The position numbers were made by a program, and so were the translations under genes. Of a stretch of DNA of 32,434 nucleotides, positions 23,019 to 31,146 are shown piece by piece. The notes under the pieces were generated by a model, which saw only the letters and a list, made by a program, of their open reading frames with translations, ran no database searches and was not told where the DNA came from. Location of the stretch: the NCBI GenBank assembly GCA_030824805.1, contig JAPJRC010000005.1:37064-69497 (forward strand), in the 5' to 3' direction. Position 1 is the first letter of the stretch. Each line of letters opens with the position of its first letter. Source of the DNA: Micavibrio sp. Lineage in GTDB: Bacteria > Pseudomonadota > Alphaproteobacteria > Micavibrionales > Micavibrionaceae.

Positions 23019-23558
23019 ATGGCAGCGAAAACGAAAAAGAAGAGTGTCGCTAAAAAAGCTACCGCGACGGTTCTGAAAACCGGCAAGACAGCCCAGAATG
23101 CTGTTGCGCCATCGATTGCCGCTTTTACTAAGGGTTTCCCGCAATTTTCCACTTTTCAACCCTTCAAACTGGAGACCGACATGTTCAAAGGCAACAAACA
23201 ATTTGAAAAGCTCGCGCAAGACGCGGCCGTAGCAGGTCAGGACCAGGTCGATGCACTTGTAAAATCGTCCACGATCCTCGCCAAAGGCGTAGAAGACATC
23301 ATCAAAACCTGCATGGAAATCGCGCAGGCGACGAGCGAAAAAAATCAATCCGTGGCCAAAACGGTTATGTCCTGCAAAACGCTCAACGAGTTTATGGATG
23401 TACAAACCCGTCTTGCGCAAACCAGCTTTGACGATTTCCTGAGCAATGCTACGCGTATCTCGGAAAAAGCCGTTAAGCTTGGCACGGATGTGTTTGAGCC
23501 GATCAACGACCAGATGGGCAAATCCATAAAGCGCGCATCTGATTCGATCGCCGCATAA
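23019..23558 (+). CDS. Phasin-family protein
   Basis: A 179-aa helical protein with the phasin pattern: amphipathic helices such as QFEKLAQDAAVAGQDQVDAL (about 61-80) and ILAKGVEDIIKTCMEIAQAT, and a conserved LNEFMDVQTRLAQTSFDDFL stretch. Phasins coat polyhydroxyalkanoate granules or bind other hydrophobic surfaces, so the organism probably stores PHA. The first 25 residues are lysine- and alanine-rich (KTKKKSVAKKATATVLKTGK), like histone-H1-type tails, and may bind nucleic acid. A strong GAGGAGG lies seven bases before ATG 23019, and a sigma-70-type promoter and a strong terminator bracket it as a single-gene, highly expressed unit. No PHA synthase gene is in the window. Confidence 0.9.
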   Translation: MAAKTKKKSVAKKATATVLKTGKTAQNAVAPSIAAFTKGFPQFSTFQPFKLETDMFKGNKQFEKLAQDAAVAGQDQVDALVKSSTILAKGVEDIIKTCMEIAQATSEKNQSVAKTVMSCKTLNEFMDVQTRLAQTSFDDFLSNATRISEKAVKLGTDVFEPINDQMGKSIKRASDSIAA

Positions 23559-23583
23559 GCAATTCCTCCTTCGAATGATTAAG

Positions 23584-23616
23584 AGAACCCCTGCGCCGCG
23601 CGGGGGTTCTTTTTTA
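23584..23616 (+). terminator. Intrinsic terminator of the phasin gene
   Basis: Arms AGAACCCC (23584-23591) and GGGGTTCT (23603-23610) enclose a GC-rich loop and are followed by TTTTTT. Confidence 0.9.
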
Positions 23617-23728
23617 GCCTTACAGGCAGTGTTCAGCCCTCTTTCAATCTCCCAAGGCCAGTACTATATTCATATCCACCGACAGCTTTTTGCGATAAAA
23701 TAGCCTTATAGGACATTTGTTAAAACGT

Positions 23729-24121
23729 ATGAATTTAGCTCCTGCACCCACTATGGATGACGACGACACGCCCTCTCTGCCGCCGGCCGACGGTGGTGGC
23801 AACAACGGGGGCGACCAGGAGCGTGAACGTCAGACAGGGTTGCTGCTAAAGCCGCGCCCTAAGACCAAAAAGCCGTCCATGTACAAAGTTTTGCTTTTGA
23901 ACGACGACTACACACCTATGGAATTTGTTGTTCATATTTTGGAAAGGTTTTTTAACAAGAATAGGCAGGAAGCAACCGACATTATGCTGCACGTCCACAG
24001 ACGCGGCGTTGGTATCTGCGGAATTTTCACCTACGAGGTGGCTGAAACCAAAGTTGCGCAAGTCATGGACTTCGCACGGGCAAATGAACAGCCGCTCCAA
24101 TGCACGATGGAAAAGGAGTAA
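23729..24121 (+). CDS. clpS: ClpS adaptor for ClpA
   Basis: A 130-aa adaptor that hands N-degron substrates to ClpAP. The core domain is clear: YKVLLLNDDYTPMEFVVHIL (about 52-71), with the NDDYTPM residues that bind the substrate N-terminus, then QEATDIMLHVHRRGVG and the end QVMDFARANEQPLQCTMEKE. The first 45 residues are a low-complexity acidic, Gly- and Pro-rich extension. I chose ATG 23729; a TTG at 23717 and an ATG at 23753 are in frame, and no start has an ideal ribosome site. clpA starts six bases after the stop, with its ribosome site overlapping the clpS end, so the two are coupled. Confidence 0.95.
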   Translation: MNLAPAPTMDDDDTPSLPPADGGGNNGGDQERERQTGLLLKPRPKTKKPSMYKVLLLNDDYTPMEFVVHILERFFNKNRQEATDIMLHVHRRGVGICGIFTYEVAETKVAQVMDFARANEQPLQCTMEKE

Positions 24122-24127
24122 TAGAAT

Positions 24128-26440
24128 ATGCTCTCACGCAATCTGGAACAGACACTCCACCGCGCTCTTGCTGCAGCCAACCAGCGTAACCACGAGTATG
24201 CGACGCTGGAGCATTTGCTGCTGGCCCTGACAGAAGATCAGGATGCTATGGCCGTGCTGCGCTCATGCGGTATCTCACTTTCTGACTTGCGCGAGCAGCT
24301 GGAGCAATATCTTGATCACGAATTGGGATACCTTGCCGCACCGGAAGGCGAGGAAGCAAAACCCACAACGGCCTTTCAGCGTGTGTTGCAACGTGCCGCC
24401 ATCCATGTGCAATCGAGCGGCCGCGAAGAGGTGACGGGCGCGAACGTGCTTGTAGCACTTTTCTCCGAACGCGAATCACACGCTGTCTACTTCCTGCAGG
24501 AACAGGATATGACACGCTTCGATGCTGTGAATTATATCTCCCACGGTATTGCAAAAGTGCCGGGCCAAGCGGATCACGGTAAAACGCCCCGCGGGGCGGA
24601 CGAGGAGCAAAACAGCGAAGCGCCGAACACGGCCAAGACCAATGGCGAAGCGCTCAAGGCTTATTGCAAGAATCTAAACGAAAAAGCCAAAACCGGGAAA
24701 ATCGATCCGCTTATAGGCCGTCAGAAAGAAGTGGACCGCACGATCCAGATCCTTTGCCGCCGCAGCAAAAACAACCCGCTTTATGTAGGCGATCCGGGTG
24801 TCGGCAAAACCGCTATTGCCGAAGGCTTGGCCAAGAAAATCGTTGAAGGCCAAGTGCCGGATGTTTTGAAAGATTCCATCATTTATTCGCTCGATATGGG
24901 TGCCTTGCTGGCCGGTACACGCTACCGCGGTGATTTCGAGGAGCGCCTGAAGCAGGTTTTGGCAGAGCTTGAGAAGGTCGATGGCGGTATCCTCTTTATC
25001 GATGAAATCCATACGATCATCGGTGCTGGTGCAACATCCGGCGGTGCCATGGATGCTTCCAACCTCCTGAAACCCTCACTTTCTTCTGGCGCGCTCCGTT
25101 GCATAGGTTCCACGACGTACAAGGAGTATCGCAACCATTTCGAAAAGGATCGCGCGCTGGTGCGCCGCTTCCAGAAAATCGATGTGTACGAACCAACCAT
25201 CGATGAAAGTATTGAAATTCTGAAAGGCCTGAAAAGCTATTACGAAGAACATCACCGCGTGACATACACGGATGATGCATTAAAGGCCGCTGTAGAGCTG
25301 TCATCGAAATATATTGGCGACCGCAAATTGCCGGACAAGGCCATCGACATAATCGACGAGGTCGGAGCGGCGCAAATGCTGCTGCCTGAAGACAAGCGCA
25401 AGAAAACTATCGACACCGCGGATATCGAACAGGTTATCGCAGTGATTGCGCGCATTCCGGCAAAATCGCTTACCAAGGACGACAAAACCGTTCTTAAAAA
25501 TCTCGAACGCGATCTTAAAACCATGGTGTTTGATCAGGATCTGGCCATTAACACGCTGGTTGATGCGATCAAGCTTTCCCGCGCGGGCTTGCGCGATCAG
25601 GATAAACCGATCGGTTGCTTCCTGTTCTCCGGCCCCACAGGCGTTGGCAAAACCGAAGCTGCAAAACAACTTGCTAAGACCATGGGCATCGAACTTAACC
25701 GTTTTGATATGTCCGAATACATGGAACGTCATTCCGTTTCGCGCCTTATCGGCTCTCCGCCCGGCTATGTCGGTTTCGATCAGGGGGGATTGCTGACCGA
25801 CAAGGTAGACCAGCAGCCGCACTGTGTGCTCTTGCTTGATGAAATCGAGAAGGCACACCCAGATATCTACAATATTTTGCTGCAGGTTATGGACTACGGC
25901 AAACTTACCGATAATAACGGCAAAGTCGTAGACTTCCGCAACGTTATCCTGATCATGACCACAAACGCCGGCGCAGCAGAACTTGCCAAGCCGCCGATGG
26001 GCTTCGAACGCGAAGTCCGCGTGGACGAAGACAAAGAAGCGATCAACAAGATGTTCACGCCGGAATTCCGCAACCGTTTGGACGCCATTGTTGCCTTCAA
26101 GGCGCTGGGCGCGGAAACCGTCGTGCGCGTGGTCGACAAATTCATCTCGCAGCTCGAAGCACAGCTTACAGAGAAAAACGTTGCTCTGGTGCTTTCTGAA
26201 GAGGCCCGCCAATGGCTCGCCAAAAAAGGCTACGACCCTGCAATGGGCGCCCGTCCTTTGGGCCGGGTGATACAAGAACATGTAAAGCGCCCGCTGGCGG
26301 AAGAGCTTTTGTTCGGTGACCTGACCGAAGGCGGAACCGTGACGATCAAGGTGAAAGAAGACAAAATAGTCTTCGACATCGATCCGCAGAAAAAGGCGCC
26401 ACGGTCTAAGCCAGCGGAAAAAGAAACCGTTAATCGCTAA
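24128..26440 (+). CDS. clpA: ATP-dependent Clp protease ATP-binding subunit ClpA
   Basis: A 770-aa AAA+ unfoldase that feeds proteins to ClpP. It has the Clp N-domain repeats, then the first AAA module with Walker A GDPGVGKT (about 221) and Walker B ILFIDEIH (about 288), and the second module with GPTGVGKT (about 501) and LLLDEIEKAHPD (about 566). The segment KPPMGFERE fits the IGF/IGL-type loop that docks on ClpP. Length is a little above the usual 758. AAGGAG overlapping the clpS stop supports the start at ATG 24128. ClpP is not in the window. Its stop codon directly touches the stop of the convergent Lcl_C gene, with no terminator between. Confidence 0.97.
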   Translation: MLSRNLEQTLHRALAAANQRNHEYATLEHLLLALTEDQDAMAVLRSCGISLSDLREQLEQYLDHELGYLAAPEGEEAKPTTAFQRVLQRAAIHVQSSGREEVTGANVLVALFSERESHAVYFLQEQDMTRFDAVNYISHGIAKVPGQADHGKTPRGADEEQNSEAPNTAKTNGEALKAYCKNLNEKAKTGKIDPLIGRQKEVDRTIQILCRRSKNNPLYVGDPGVGKTAIAEGLAKKIVEGQVPDVLKDSIIYSLDMGALLAGTRYRGDFEERLKQVLAELEKVDGGILFIDEIHTIIGAGATSGGAMDASNLLKPSLSSGALRCIGSTTYKEYRNHFEKDRALVRRFQKIDVYEPTIDESIEILKGLKSYYEEHHRVTYTDDALKAAVELSSKYIGDRKLPDKAIDIIDEVGAAQMLLPEDKRKKTIDTADIEQVIAVIARIPAKSLTKDDKTVLKNLERDLKTMVFDQDLAINTLVDAIKLSRAGLRDQDKPIGCFLFSGPTGVGKTEAAKQLAKTMGIELNRFDMSEYMERHSVSRLIGSPPGYVGFDQGGLLTDKVDQQPHCVLLLDEIEKAHPDIYNILLQVMDYGKLTDNNGKVVDFRNVILIMTTNAGAAELAKPPMGFEREVRVDEDKEAINKMFTPEFRNRLDAIVAFKALGAETVVRVVDKFISQLEAQLTEKNVALVLSEEARQWLAKKGYDPAMGARPLGRVIQEHVKRPLAEELLFGDLTEGGTVTIKVKEDKIVFDIDPQKKAPRSKPAEKETVNR

Positions 26441-27274
26441 TCAATCGTTCTTACGCACACATCTATAAGGACGTGTGCTGTTTCTGAAGCCGCCATACTC
26501 TTGATAGCCATTCGTAAAGCGTTGTGAAAAGGCTTTCTCGAGCCTATCTCCTGTGGAAGACGACCAATAAAATATCCAGTCGCCTTCGGTGAAGTTTTTG
26601 ATGGCTGCACGATTGATGTAAAGCACGTTTAATTCGTCCCGCGATGGCAGATACCAATCTGTAAACCCTCCATCCGCGCGGGCGGTACAGGCGGTGGCGG
26701 CAGGTGACAAGGGCAGGTCTGCTGTATTTCCGTCGCCGTCTACCATACTGGTTTCCTTGTTTTGGAAATGATAGCCCCATTGCACTAGAGCCTGTGAACC
26801 TGTGCAAGCGCTTCCGTTCCAGATCATGCCGCCATCGCACAGCGTCGCAAACATTCTTTTGTTACCGTCGGGCGACAACCCGGCATACACCATTGATCCA
26901 CAAACATCTCCGATAACCAATGTGGATTTCGTTTCACACTGTGATTCAGGATCGACGGTGCAGGGCTTGATCCCGCCGCCCTTGGGGTGGAAAACGGAAC
27001 AACTACCATCTGTGGGTGCGCCAGGTTTTGTGTTGCTTCCATCTTTAGCTAGGGAAATCAAATCGCCACAACCGCGCATATCCAGCCGCTTGGTTGCCAT
27101 GGCCATGGCATTGCTGCAATCTTGATATTGATATGATTTTCCCTTGTCTGCCTCACTTTCGATCATATCGATATTGCTGCGGCTTTCTTGCAGGAAAGCG
27201 TAGCCAATCATGCCGAATAGGGCCACCGCGATAAACAACATCACGATTGCACTGCCGTTTTTATTTTTATTCAT
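26441..27274 (-). CDS. Membrane-anchored Lcl_C (DUF1566) domain protein, paralogue 1
   Basis: A 277-aa protein with a short basic leader, an N-terminal membrane helix (GSAIVMLFIAVALFGMIGYA, 7-26), a conserved cysteine-containing stem (DCSNAMAMATKRL at 52-64; PGAPTDGSCSVFH at 84-96), and a C-terminal Lcl_C domain, the fold named after the end of the Legionella collagen-like adhesin, with DWYLPSRDEL at 206-215, YWSSS at 236-240 and RCVRK at 271-275. The helix sits where a pilin or pseudopilin helix would, but the Glu5 of classical pilins is missing. A surface-exposed, possibly adhesive role is inferred. There is no Shine-Dalgarno of note. It is the first of three tandem paralogues and is convergent with clpA, stop to stop. 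Confidence 0.85.
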   Translation of the reverse strand: MNKNKNGSAIVMLFIAVALFGMIGYAFLQESRSNIDMIESEADKGKSYQYQDCSNAMAMATKRLDMRGCGDLISLAKDGSNTKPGAPTDGSCSVFHPKGGGIKPCTVDPESQCETKSTLVIGDVCGSMVYAGLSPDGNKRMFATLCDGGMIWNGSACTGSQALVQWGYHFQNKETSMVDGDGNTADLPLSPAATACTARADGGFTDWYLPSRDELNVLYINRAAIKNFTEGDWIFYWSSSTGDRLEKAFSQRFTNGYQEYGGFRNSTRPYRCVRKND

Positions 27275-27474
27275 GGGTCACACTTTTATGTGCACGCGAT
27301 TTTAAAATAGGGCGTTTATTCCTTGCCTTGCTCAAGCATTGAATAATTGTTTAGGCCAGACGTCAAAATAAACGCACCATGCTTACCAACGCATGAGCAT
27401 ATTATGGTGTGTATGATTTTTTGGTTTGAAAACGGCGTCGCGTTCGTGGATTTGCTCTGACTGCGTGCTAGACG

Positions 27475-28329
27475 TTAGTCTTTTCGTACACAACGAAAAA
27501 TTTGGATGTGCGGTTTGGAACCTGACCCACCCCAAGCATTGCAATCCGAAAAGTCAGAAATAAAGGCTGAGCTAGGATCTCCCTCAGAAGAACTTTTGTA
27601 TCTTCCAGCAAAATAATCACCGCCGACATTAAAGCCACCAATAGAAGCACTTTCATTGCAAAGTGCAAACAATTCTTCTCCTGATGGCAGATACCAATCA
27701 TCGTGAGAATGCGCTACCAGATCCGCACAATATTGTGCAGCCTGGTGAGGCTGAAAGCCGGGCGTTGTGCTGTCTGAATCTGTGGCAGTTAAAATTGCTG
27801 TATTTGCGGTGCCTGATGTGGCGCTAGTAGCTCCAGCTGTTACATAGCCACTAGTGTTTCCATTGTTCCAAGGAAGCAAGGGGCCGTCCGAAGGCGTAGT
27901 ATACATGCGTGTGTTGCCATCAGGGGTAATTCCTGCATAAACAGAGCCGTCCGGACAGGCATCGCCTATATTAGGGACCGTACACGGAGCGGCAGGTGCT
28001 CCTAAGCCTGTACATGGTTTCGCACCGCCACCATTCGAATGATAGATAGAGCATGAACCGTCGGTTGGCGCTCCGGGTGCCGGGTTTGATCCATCAGCTT
28101 CAAGAGAAATCATGCCCGTACAACCGCGAGCGTTAAGGCGTTTCATGGCCATGTTTACCGCATTAGCGCAGTCTGCTGATTGGTACCCGCTGGCTTTGGC
28201 TGCTTCGCTGCCAATCATTCCTATATTGCCGCGTGTGTTTTGTAGAAAAACGTAGCTGATTAGGCCGAACAAAGCGACAGCCACGAAGAGCATGATAATA
28301 GCGCTACCTTTTTGGTTTCCACTATTCAT
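27475..28329 (-). CDS. Membrane-anchored Lcl_C (DUF1566) domain protein, paralogue 2
   Basis: A 284-aa paralogue with almost the same N-terminal helix (GSAIIMLFVAVALFGLISYV, 8-27) and stem (DCANAVNMAMKRL; PGAPTDGSCSIYH), so these parts changed least. The Lcl_C part has DWYLPSGEEL at 211-220 and ends in RCVRKD. It differs by a longer Thr/Ser/Ala/Gly-rich insert at about 160-190, and YKSSSEGD replaces the YWSSS of paralogue 1. The gene is separated from its neighbours by about 200 AT-rich bases on each side, so it probably has its own promoter; its ribosome site is weak. As with its sisters, expression and surface location are not proven by sequence. Confidence 0.85.
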   Translation of the reverse strand: MNSGNQKGSAIIMLFVAVALFGLISYVFLQNTRGNIGMIGSEAAKASGYQSADCANAVNMAMKRLNARGCTGMISLEADGSNPAPGAPTDGSCSIYHSNGGGAKPCTGLGAPAAPCTVPNIGDACPDGSVYAGITPDGNTRMYTTPSDGPLLPWNNGNTSGYVTAGATSATSGTANTAILTATDSDSTTPGFQPHQAAQYCADLVAHSHDDWYLPSGEELFALCNESASIGGFNVGGDYFAGRYKSSSEGDPSSAFISDFSDCNAWGGSGSKPHIQIFRCVRKD

Positions 28330-28479
28330 AAGCTAAAACTAAAATATTACACAATGAAAGGTTGTATAAATATCTTATACTTAAGATTGCATGTGCGTCC
28401 AATAATTTCAGCGAAAAATGTTATTAGGAATATTAGCAATTACGAAATACGTATACTGCGTTGCTTAAGGAGAGAAGTT

Positions 28480-28513
28480 CTACAAAGCTTAGCACGCTTG
28501 CTGCGCTTTGTAG
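28480..28513 (-). terminator. Stem-loop after paralogue 3, possible terminator
   Basis: CTACAAAGC (28480-28488) and GCTTTGTAG (28505-28513) are perfect complements with a 16-base loop that can add an AGC/GCT pair. It lies 15 bases after the stop of the 28528-29319 gene. A real T-run is missing on the minus strand, so its role as terminator is uncertain. Confidence 0.45.
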
Positions 28514-28527
28514 TGCACTTGATAAAT

Positions 28528-29319
28528 TTAGTTATCCCGGCGTACGCATTGGGCAACTGCGAGCGGGTTATACTGGTTGGCGGTGGCATTACCCACACCA
28601 TTAATAATTCTATAGATGCTTGTTCCGCCTGCGGATGAGGACGTCCACCATTGTGATGCGAGGAAAGGCAATAAAGCACGGTTTGTATTCATAAGCCCAG
28701 CTTCGTCCCTTGATGGAAGATACCATTCAGGACCTAAAGCTCTACAAGCTTGCGCAGCCGCATAAGGACTTCCCGAATCTGACAGACTAACAAGATAGTC
28801 GGTGTTGGCTTTTCCGTCAGTTAAACTTAGAAGGCCGCTAAAATTCGTTGCCATGAAAAAACCGTTGTTGAAATTTACGTTTCCGCCATTCGTACCATTC
28901 GTGTAAAGCCTACCGTTTGAATTGCCGATGTAATACAGCCCGTCACAAGCTTCCCCTATGGCAAGAGCTGTAAGATCGCATGTTACATTAGAGCTACAGG
29001 GCTTCACACCACCGCCATTGCTATGGAAGACAGAACATGATCCATCGGTCGGCGCTCCGGGATTGGTGTTGCTGCCATCCTGATTAATAGAAACCAAGTC
29101 TTCGCAACCCCTGGCAGTCAGCCGTTTTTGTGCAAGGTTAATGGCATTGCTGCAATCTTGGCTTGCAGTTACGCCAGCCTTGTCTGCTTCGCTCGTGATA
29201 ATATTAACATTACCACGTGTACCCTGAAGAAAGGCATAGCTTATCAATCCGAAGAGCGCGACTGCTACAAAAAGCATAATAATTGCGCTACCGCGCTGAG
29301 GGTGTGGGCGTTTTTTCAT
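28528..29319 (-). CDS. Membrane-anchored Lcl_C (DUF1566) domain protein, paralogue 3
   Basis: A 263-aa paralogue with the same plan: basic leader, membrane helix (GSAIIMLFVAVALFGLISYA, 10-29), stem (DCSNAINLAQKRL; PGAPTDGSCSVFH) and Lcl_C end with EWYLPSRDE at 198-206, WWTSSSAGG and AQCVRR. The N-terminal 110 residues match paralogue 2 closely, while the region at 130-190 is unrelated in sequence and Asn/Gly-rich. That pattern fits a duplicated anchor and stem with a diversified outer part. The gene starts with ATG after an AT-rich stretch with no Shine-Dalgarno. It is the last of the array and is divergent from the DUF2157 gene, 77 bases away. Confidence 0.85.
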   Translation of the reverse strand: MKKRPHPQRGSAIIMLFVAVALFGLISYAFLQGTRGNVNIITSEADKAGVTASQDCSNAINLAQKRLTARGCEDLVSINQDGSNTNPGAPTDGSCSVFHSNGGGVKPCSSNVTCDLTALAIGEACDGLYYIGNSNGRLYTNGTNGGNVNFNNGFFMATNFSGLLSLTDGKANTDYLVSLSDSGSPYAAAQACRALGPEWYLPSRDEAGLMNTNRALLPFLASQWWTSSSAGGTSIYRIINGVGNATANQYNPLAVAQCVRRDN

Positions 29320-29396
29320 TATTTTATTCTACATAGCTAATATTGGTTTTTGAAGTCCTCTCGTAAATTATGCCATTTTAAGTTACGCTTGGTATT

Positions 29397-30560
29397 ATGT
29401 GGGGTCGTCACAAGAAAATCAGGGAATGGCTCGGCGCTGGCATCATTACACACGATGTTGCACAGGCGATAGAGGCCTATGAGCATGAAAAGAAAAAGGG
29501 CCATTTCGGCCGTGGCCTCATAAATCTGAGCGTTTTCGCCATTGTTATTGGCATTCTCTCCATTATCGCGTCCAACTGGTATAAAATTCCAGGCGAAGTA
29601 AAAATCGGTGTTCATCTGCTCTTGAATATAGCCGTTGGCGTATTGGCGATATGGGCAGATAAAAAGGGCAAAGATCTCTGGCGCGAAGGCGCGGCCCTTG
29701 CGTTCATGGGTTTAACGCTGACCTTTATCATTCTTGTTGGGCAGGTTTTCCAGCTCGTCGGCACGGTTCCTTCGGCGCTGGCGTTTTGGATGATAATCAC
29801 ATTTCCGTTTTTCCTGCTTATGGGCAAAACATACGGCACTGCGGTCCCATGGATGATCGCCTTTTTCACCACACTTTGCATAGTCGTTGCGGAATATGTG
29901 CCCAAGCTTCCCGAAATATATCAGCCTTATTTCTATTTCGGTTTCAGTGCGCTTCTTCCTTTGGCCCTGATGGCGGATGGAATGATCGGCTTGTTTCAAC
30001 ATTATCGACCGGCCCTAGCCTCAGTCTCCTTGAAAAGTGGCATGGCTTTAAGCGCCTTGGTTTCATCTGCAGTCATATCTATGTGGGGATATTTCAACAC
30101 TATCCCGGACCATGATGAATATAACTCCATGCATGTCTGGGTTATATTCGCCGTGGGCCTTATAGCTTTGGCATCGCACGCCGCTTTCTATAAATTTTAT
30201 AAAAACGATGGGCGTATGCGGCTTGGCACTATGTTTGCTTTTATCGGACTTCTTTGTGCAACATTGCCTTTCCTTGCACCGGATTTCGGCAACTCTCTTT
30301 TGTCTGCCATTCTGTTCATTGCATATTGGGTCTTCATAGGATGGCTGGCGCAAGGAATGGGGCATATGCGCATTGTCTCGCTCGCCATAACAATCATCGC
30401 CATACGCATCTATGTAATATATGTCGAATTGTTTGGCTCCTTGCTCACAACGGGGCTCGGTCTTATCAGCGGCGGCATTGTGATGTTGGCACTCATCTAC
30501 GGCGCCAGAAGACTGAACGCGCGTATCCGCACGAAGGGAAACCCCAATGCCGCGTTATAA
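29397..30560 (+). CDS. DUF2157 membrane protein
   Basis: A 387-aa protein with a soluble N-terminal part of about 40 residues (WLGAGIITHDVAQAIEAYEH, near 11-30) and then about ten membrane helices. The N-terminal motif, in which a helix leads to a W/L-rich turn and the first membrane segment (FAIVIGILSIIASNWYKIPG), is typical of the DUF2157 family of predicted inner-membrane proteins. The role is unknown. It overlaps by 14 bases with the next gene, whose family is usually found beside or fused to DUF2157, so the two very likely form a complex. The ribosome site is weak. It diverges from the Lcl_C array. Confidence 0.88.
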   Translation: MWGRHKKIREWLGAGIITHDVAQAIEAYEHEKKKGHFGRGLINLSVFAIVIGILSIIASNWYKIPGEVKIGVHLLLNIAVGVLAIWADKKGKDLWREGAALAFMGLTLTFIILVGQVFQLVGTVPSALAFWMIITFPFFLLMGKTYGTAVPWMIAFFTTLCIVVAEYVPKLPEIYQPYFYFGFSALLPLALMADGMIGLFQHYRPALASVSLKSGMALSALVSSAVISMWGYFNTIPDHDEYNSMHVWVIFAVGLIALASHAAFYKFYKNDGRMRLGTMFAFIGLLCATLPFLAPDFGNSLLSAILFIAYWVFIGWLAQGMGHMRIVSLAITIIAIRIYVIYVELFGSLLTTGLGLISGGIVMLALIYGARRLNARIRTKGNPNAAL

Positions 30561-31119
30561 GAATATTCTGGCGATAGCGTCCGTTCTTTTGGCGGTATTG
30601 GCCCCTTTGGCAATGGCCATAAAGGCGCACGAAGATCAGAACGCTTACCCAGTCGTTAAAATAGAGATTGAGCCGTACGATCCACGCGACCTGCTGTATG
30701 GGCACTATATGGTGTTTCAATATAAATGGAATCTGGATCAAGAGCAGGGTGACAAGGCGTGCGTTGGCTCTGATTGCTGCCTGTGTCTGGAAAAAGGAAG
30801 CGAAGATCCGAAGGCCAAAGTCATGGCCTGCCTTCCCGAAAAACCCGCCCGATGTGCGCATGTACTCAAAGGGTCATATTATGCGAATGGTGCCTTTGAT
30901 ATTGGTCTCAATCGCTACTATGTCGATGAAGCCATAGCTTTGCCATTGGAAAACCTGTTCCGGAACAAAACGGAGCGCTTCCACGTTGGTCTTTCCATCG
31001 CCCCCTCGGGTAAACCCATACTTGAAAAATTATATGTCGGCGGACAGGCCGTGAATGATTATGTTGCTGAGCATTACAAAGAACTCACTGCTCCTGTGCC
31101 GCAAAACACAACCCCTTAA
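30547..31119 (+). CDS. GDYXXLXY-family protein
   Basis: A 190-aa protein with an N-terminal membrane anchor (ILAIASVLLAVLAPLAMAI) followed by a soluble domain. It carries the family's hallmark in the form DLLYGHYMVFQY (about 55-66), a variant of the GDYXXLXY motif in which His replaces the Asp. It then has a Cys-rich loop (CVGSDCCLCLEKG, a possible metal or disulfide site) and YYVDEAIALPLENLF. The family is a frequent partner of DUF2157. AAGGGA ten bases before the ATG supports the start. It is translated from an overlapping frame at the end of the DUF2157 gene. The function is unknown; a membrane complex with DUF2157 is inferred from context. Confidence 0.87.
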   Translation: MPRYKNILAIASVLLAVLAPLAMAIKAHEDQNAYPVVKIEIEPYDPRDLLYGHYMVFQYKWNLDQEQGDKACVGSDCCLCLEKGSEDPKAKVMACLPEKPARCAHVLKGSYYANGAFDIGLNRYYVDEAIALPLENLFRNKTERFHVGLSIAPSGKPILEKLYVGGQAVNDYVAEHYKELTAPVPQNTTP

Positions 31120-31146
31120 TACATCCATCCTTATACGGAGTTCCAT

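Noticed and set aside
25301..26281. Long minus-strand ORF of 326 codons inside clpA
   Set aside because: Antisense shadow; clpA is intact on the plus strand.
28312..28638. Plus-strand ORF of 108 codons between Lcl_C paralogues
   Set aside because: It overlaps the ends of two well-supported minus-strand genes and has no ribosome site or motif.
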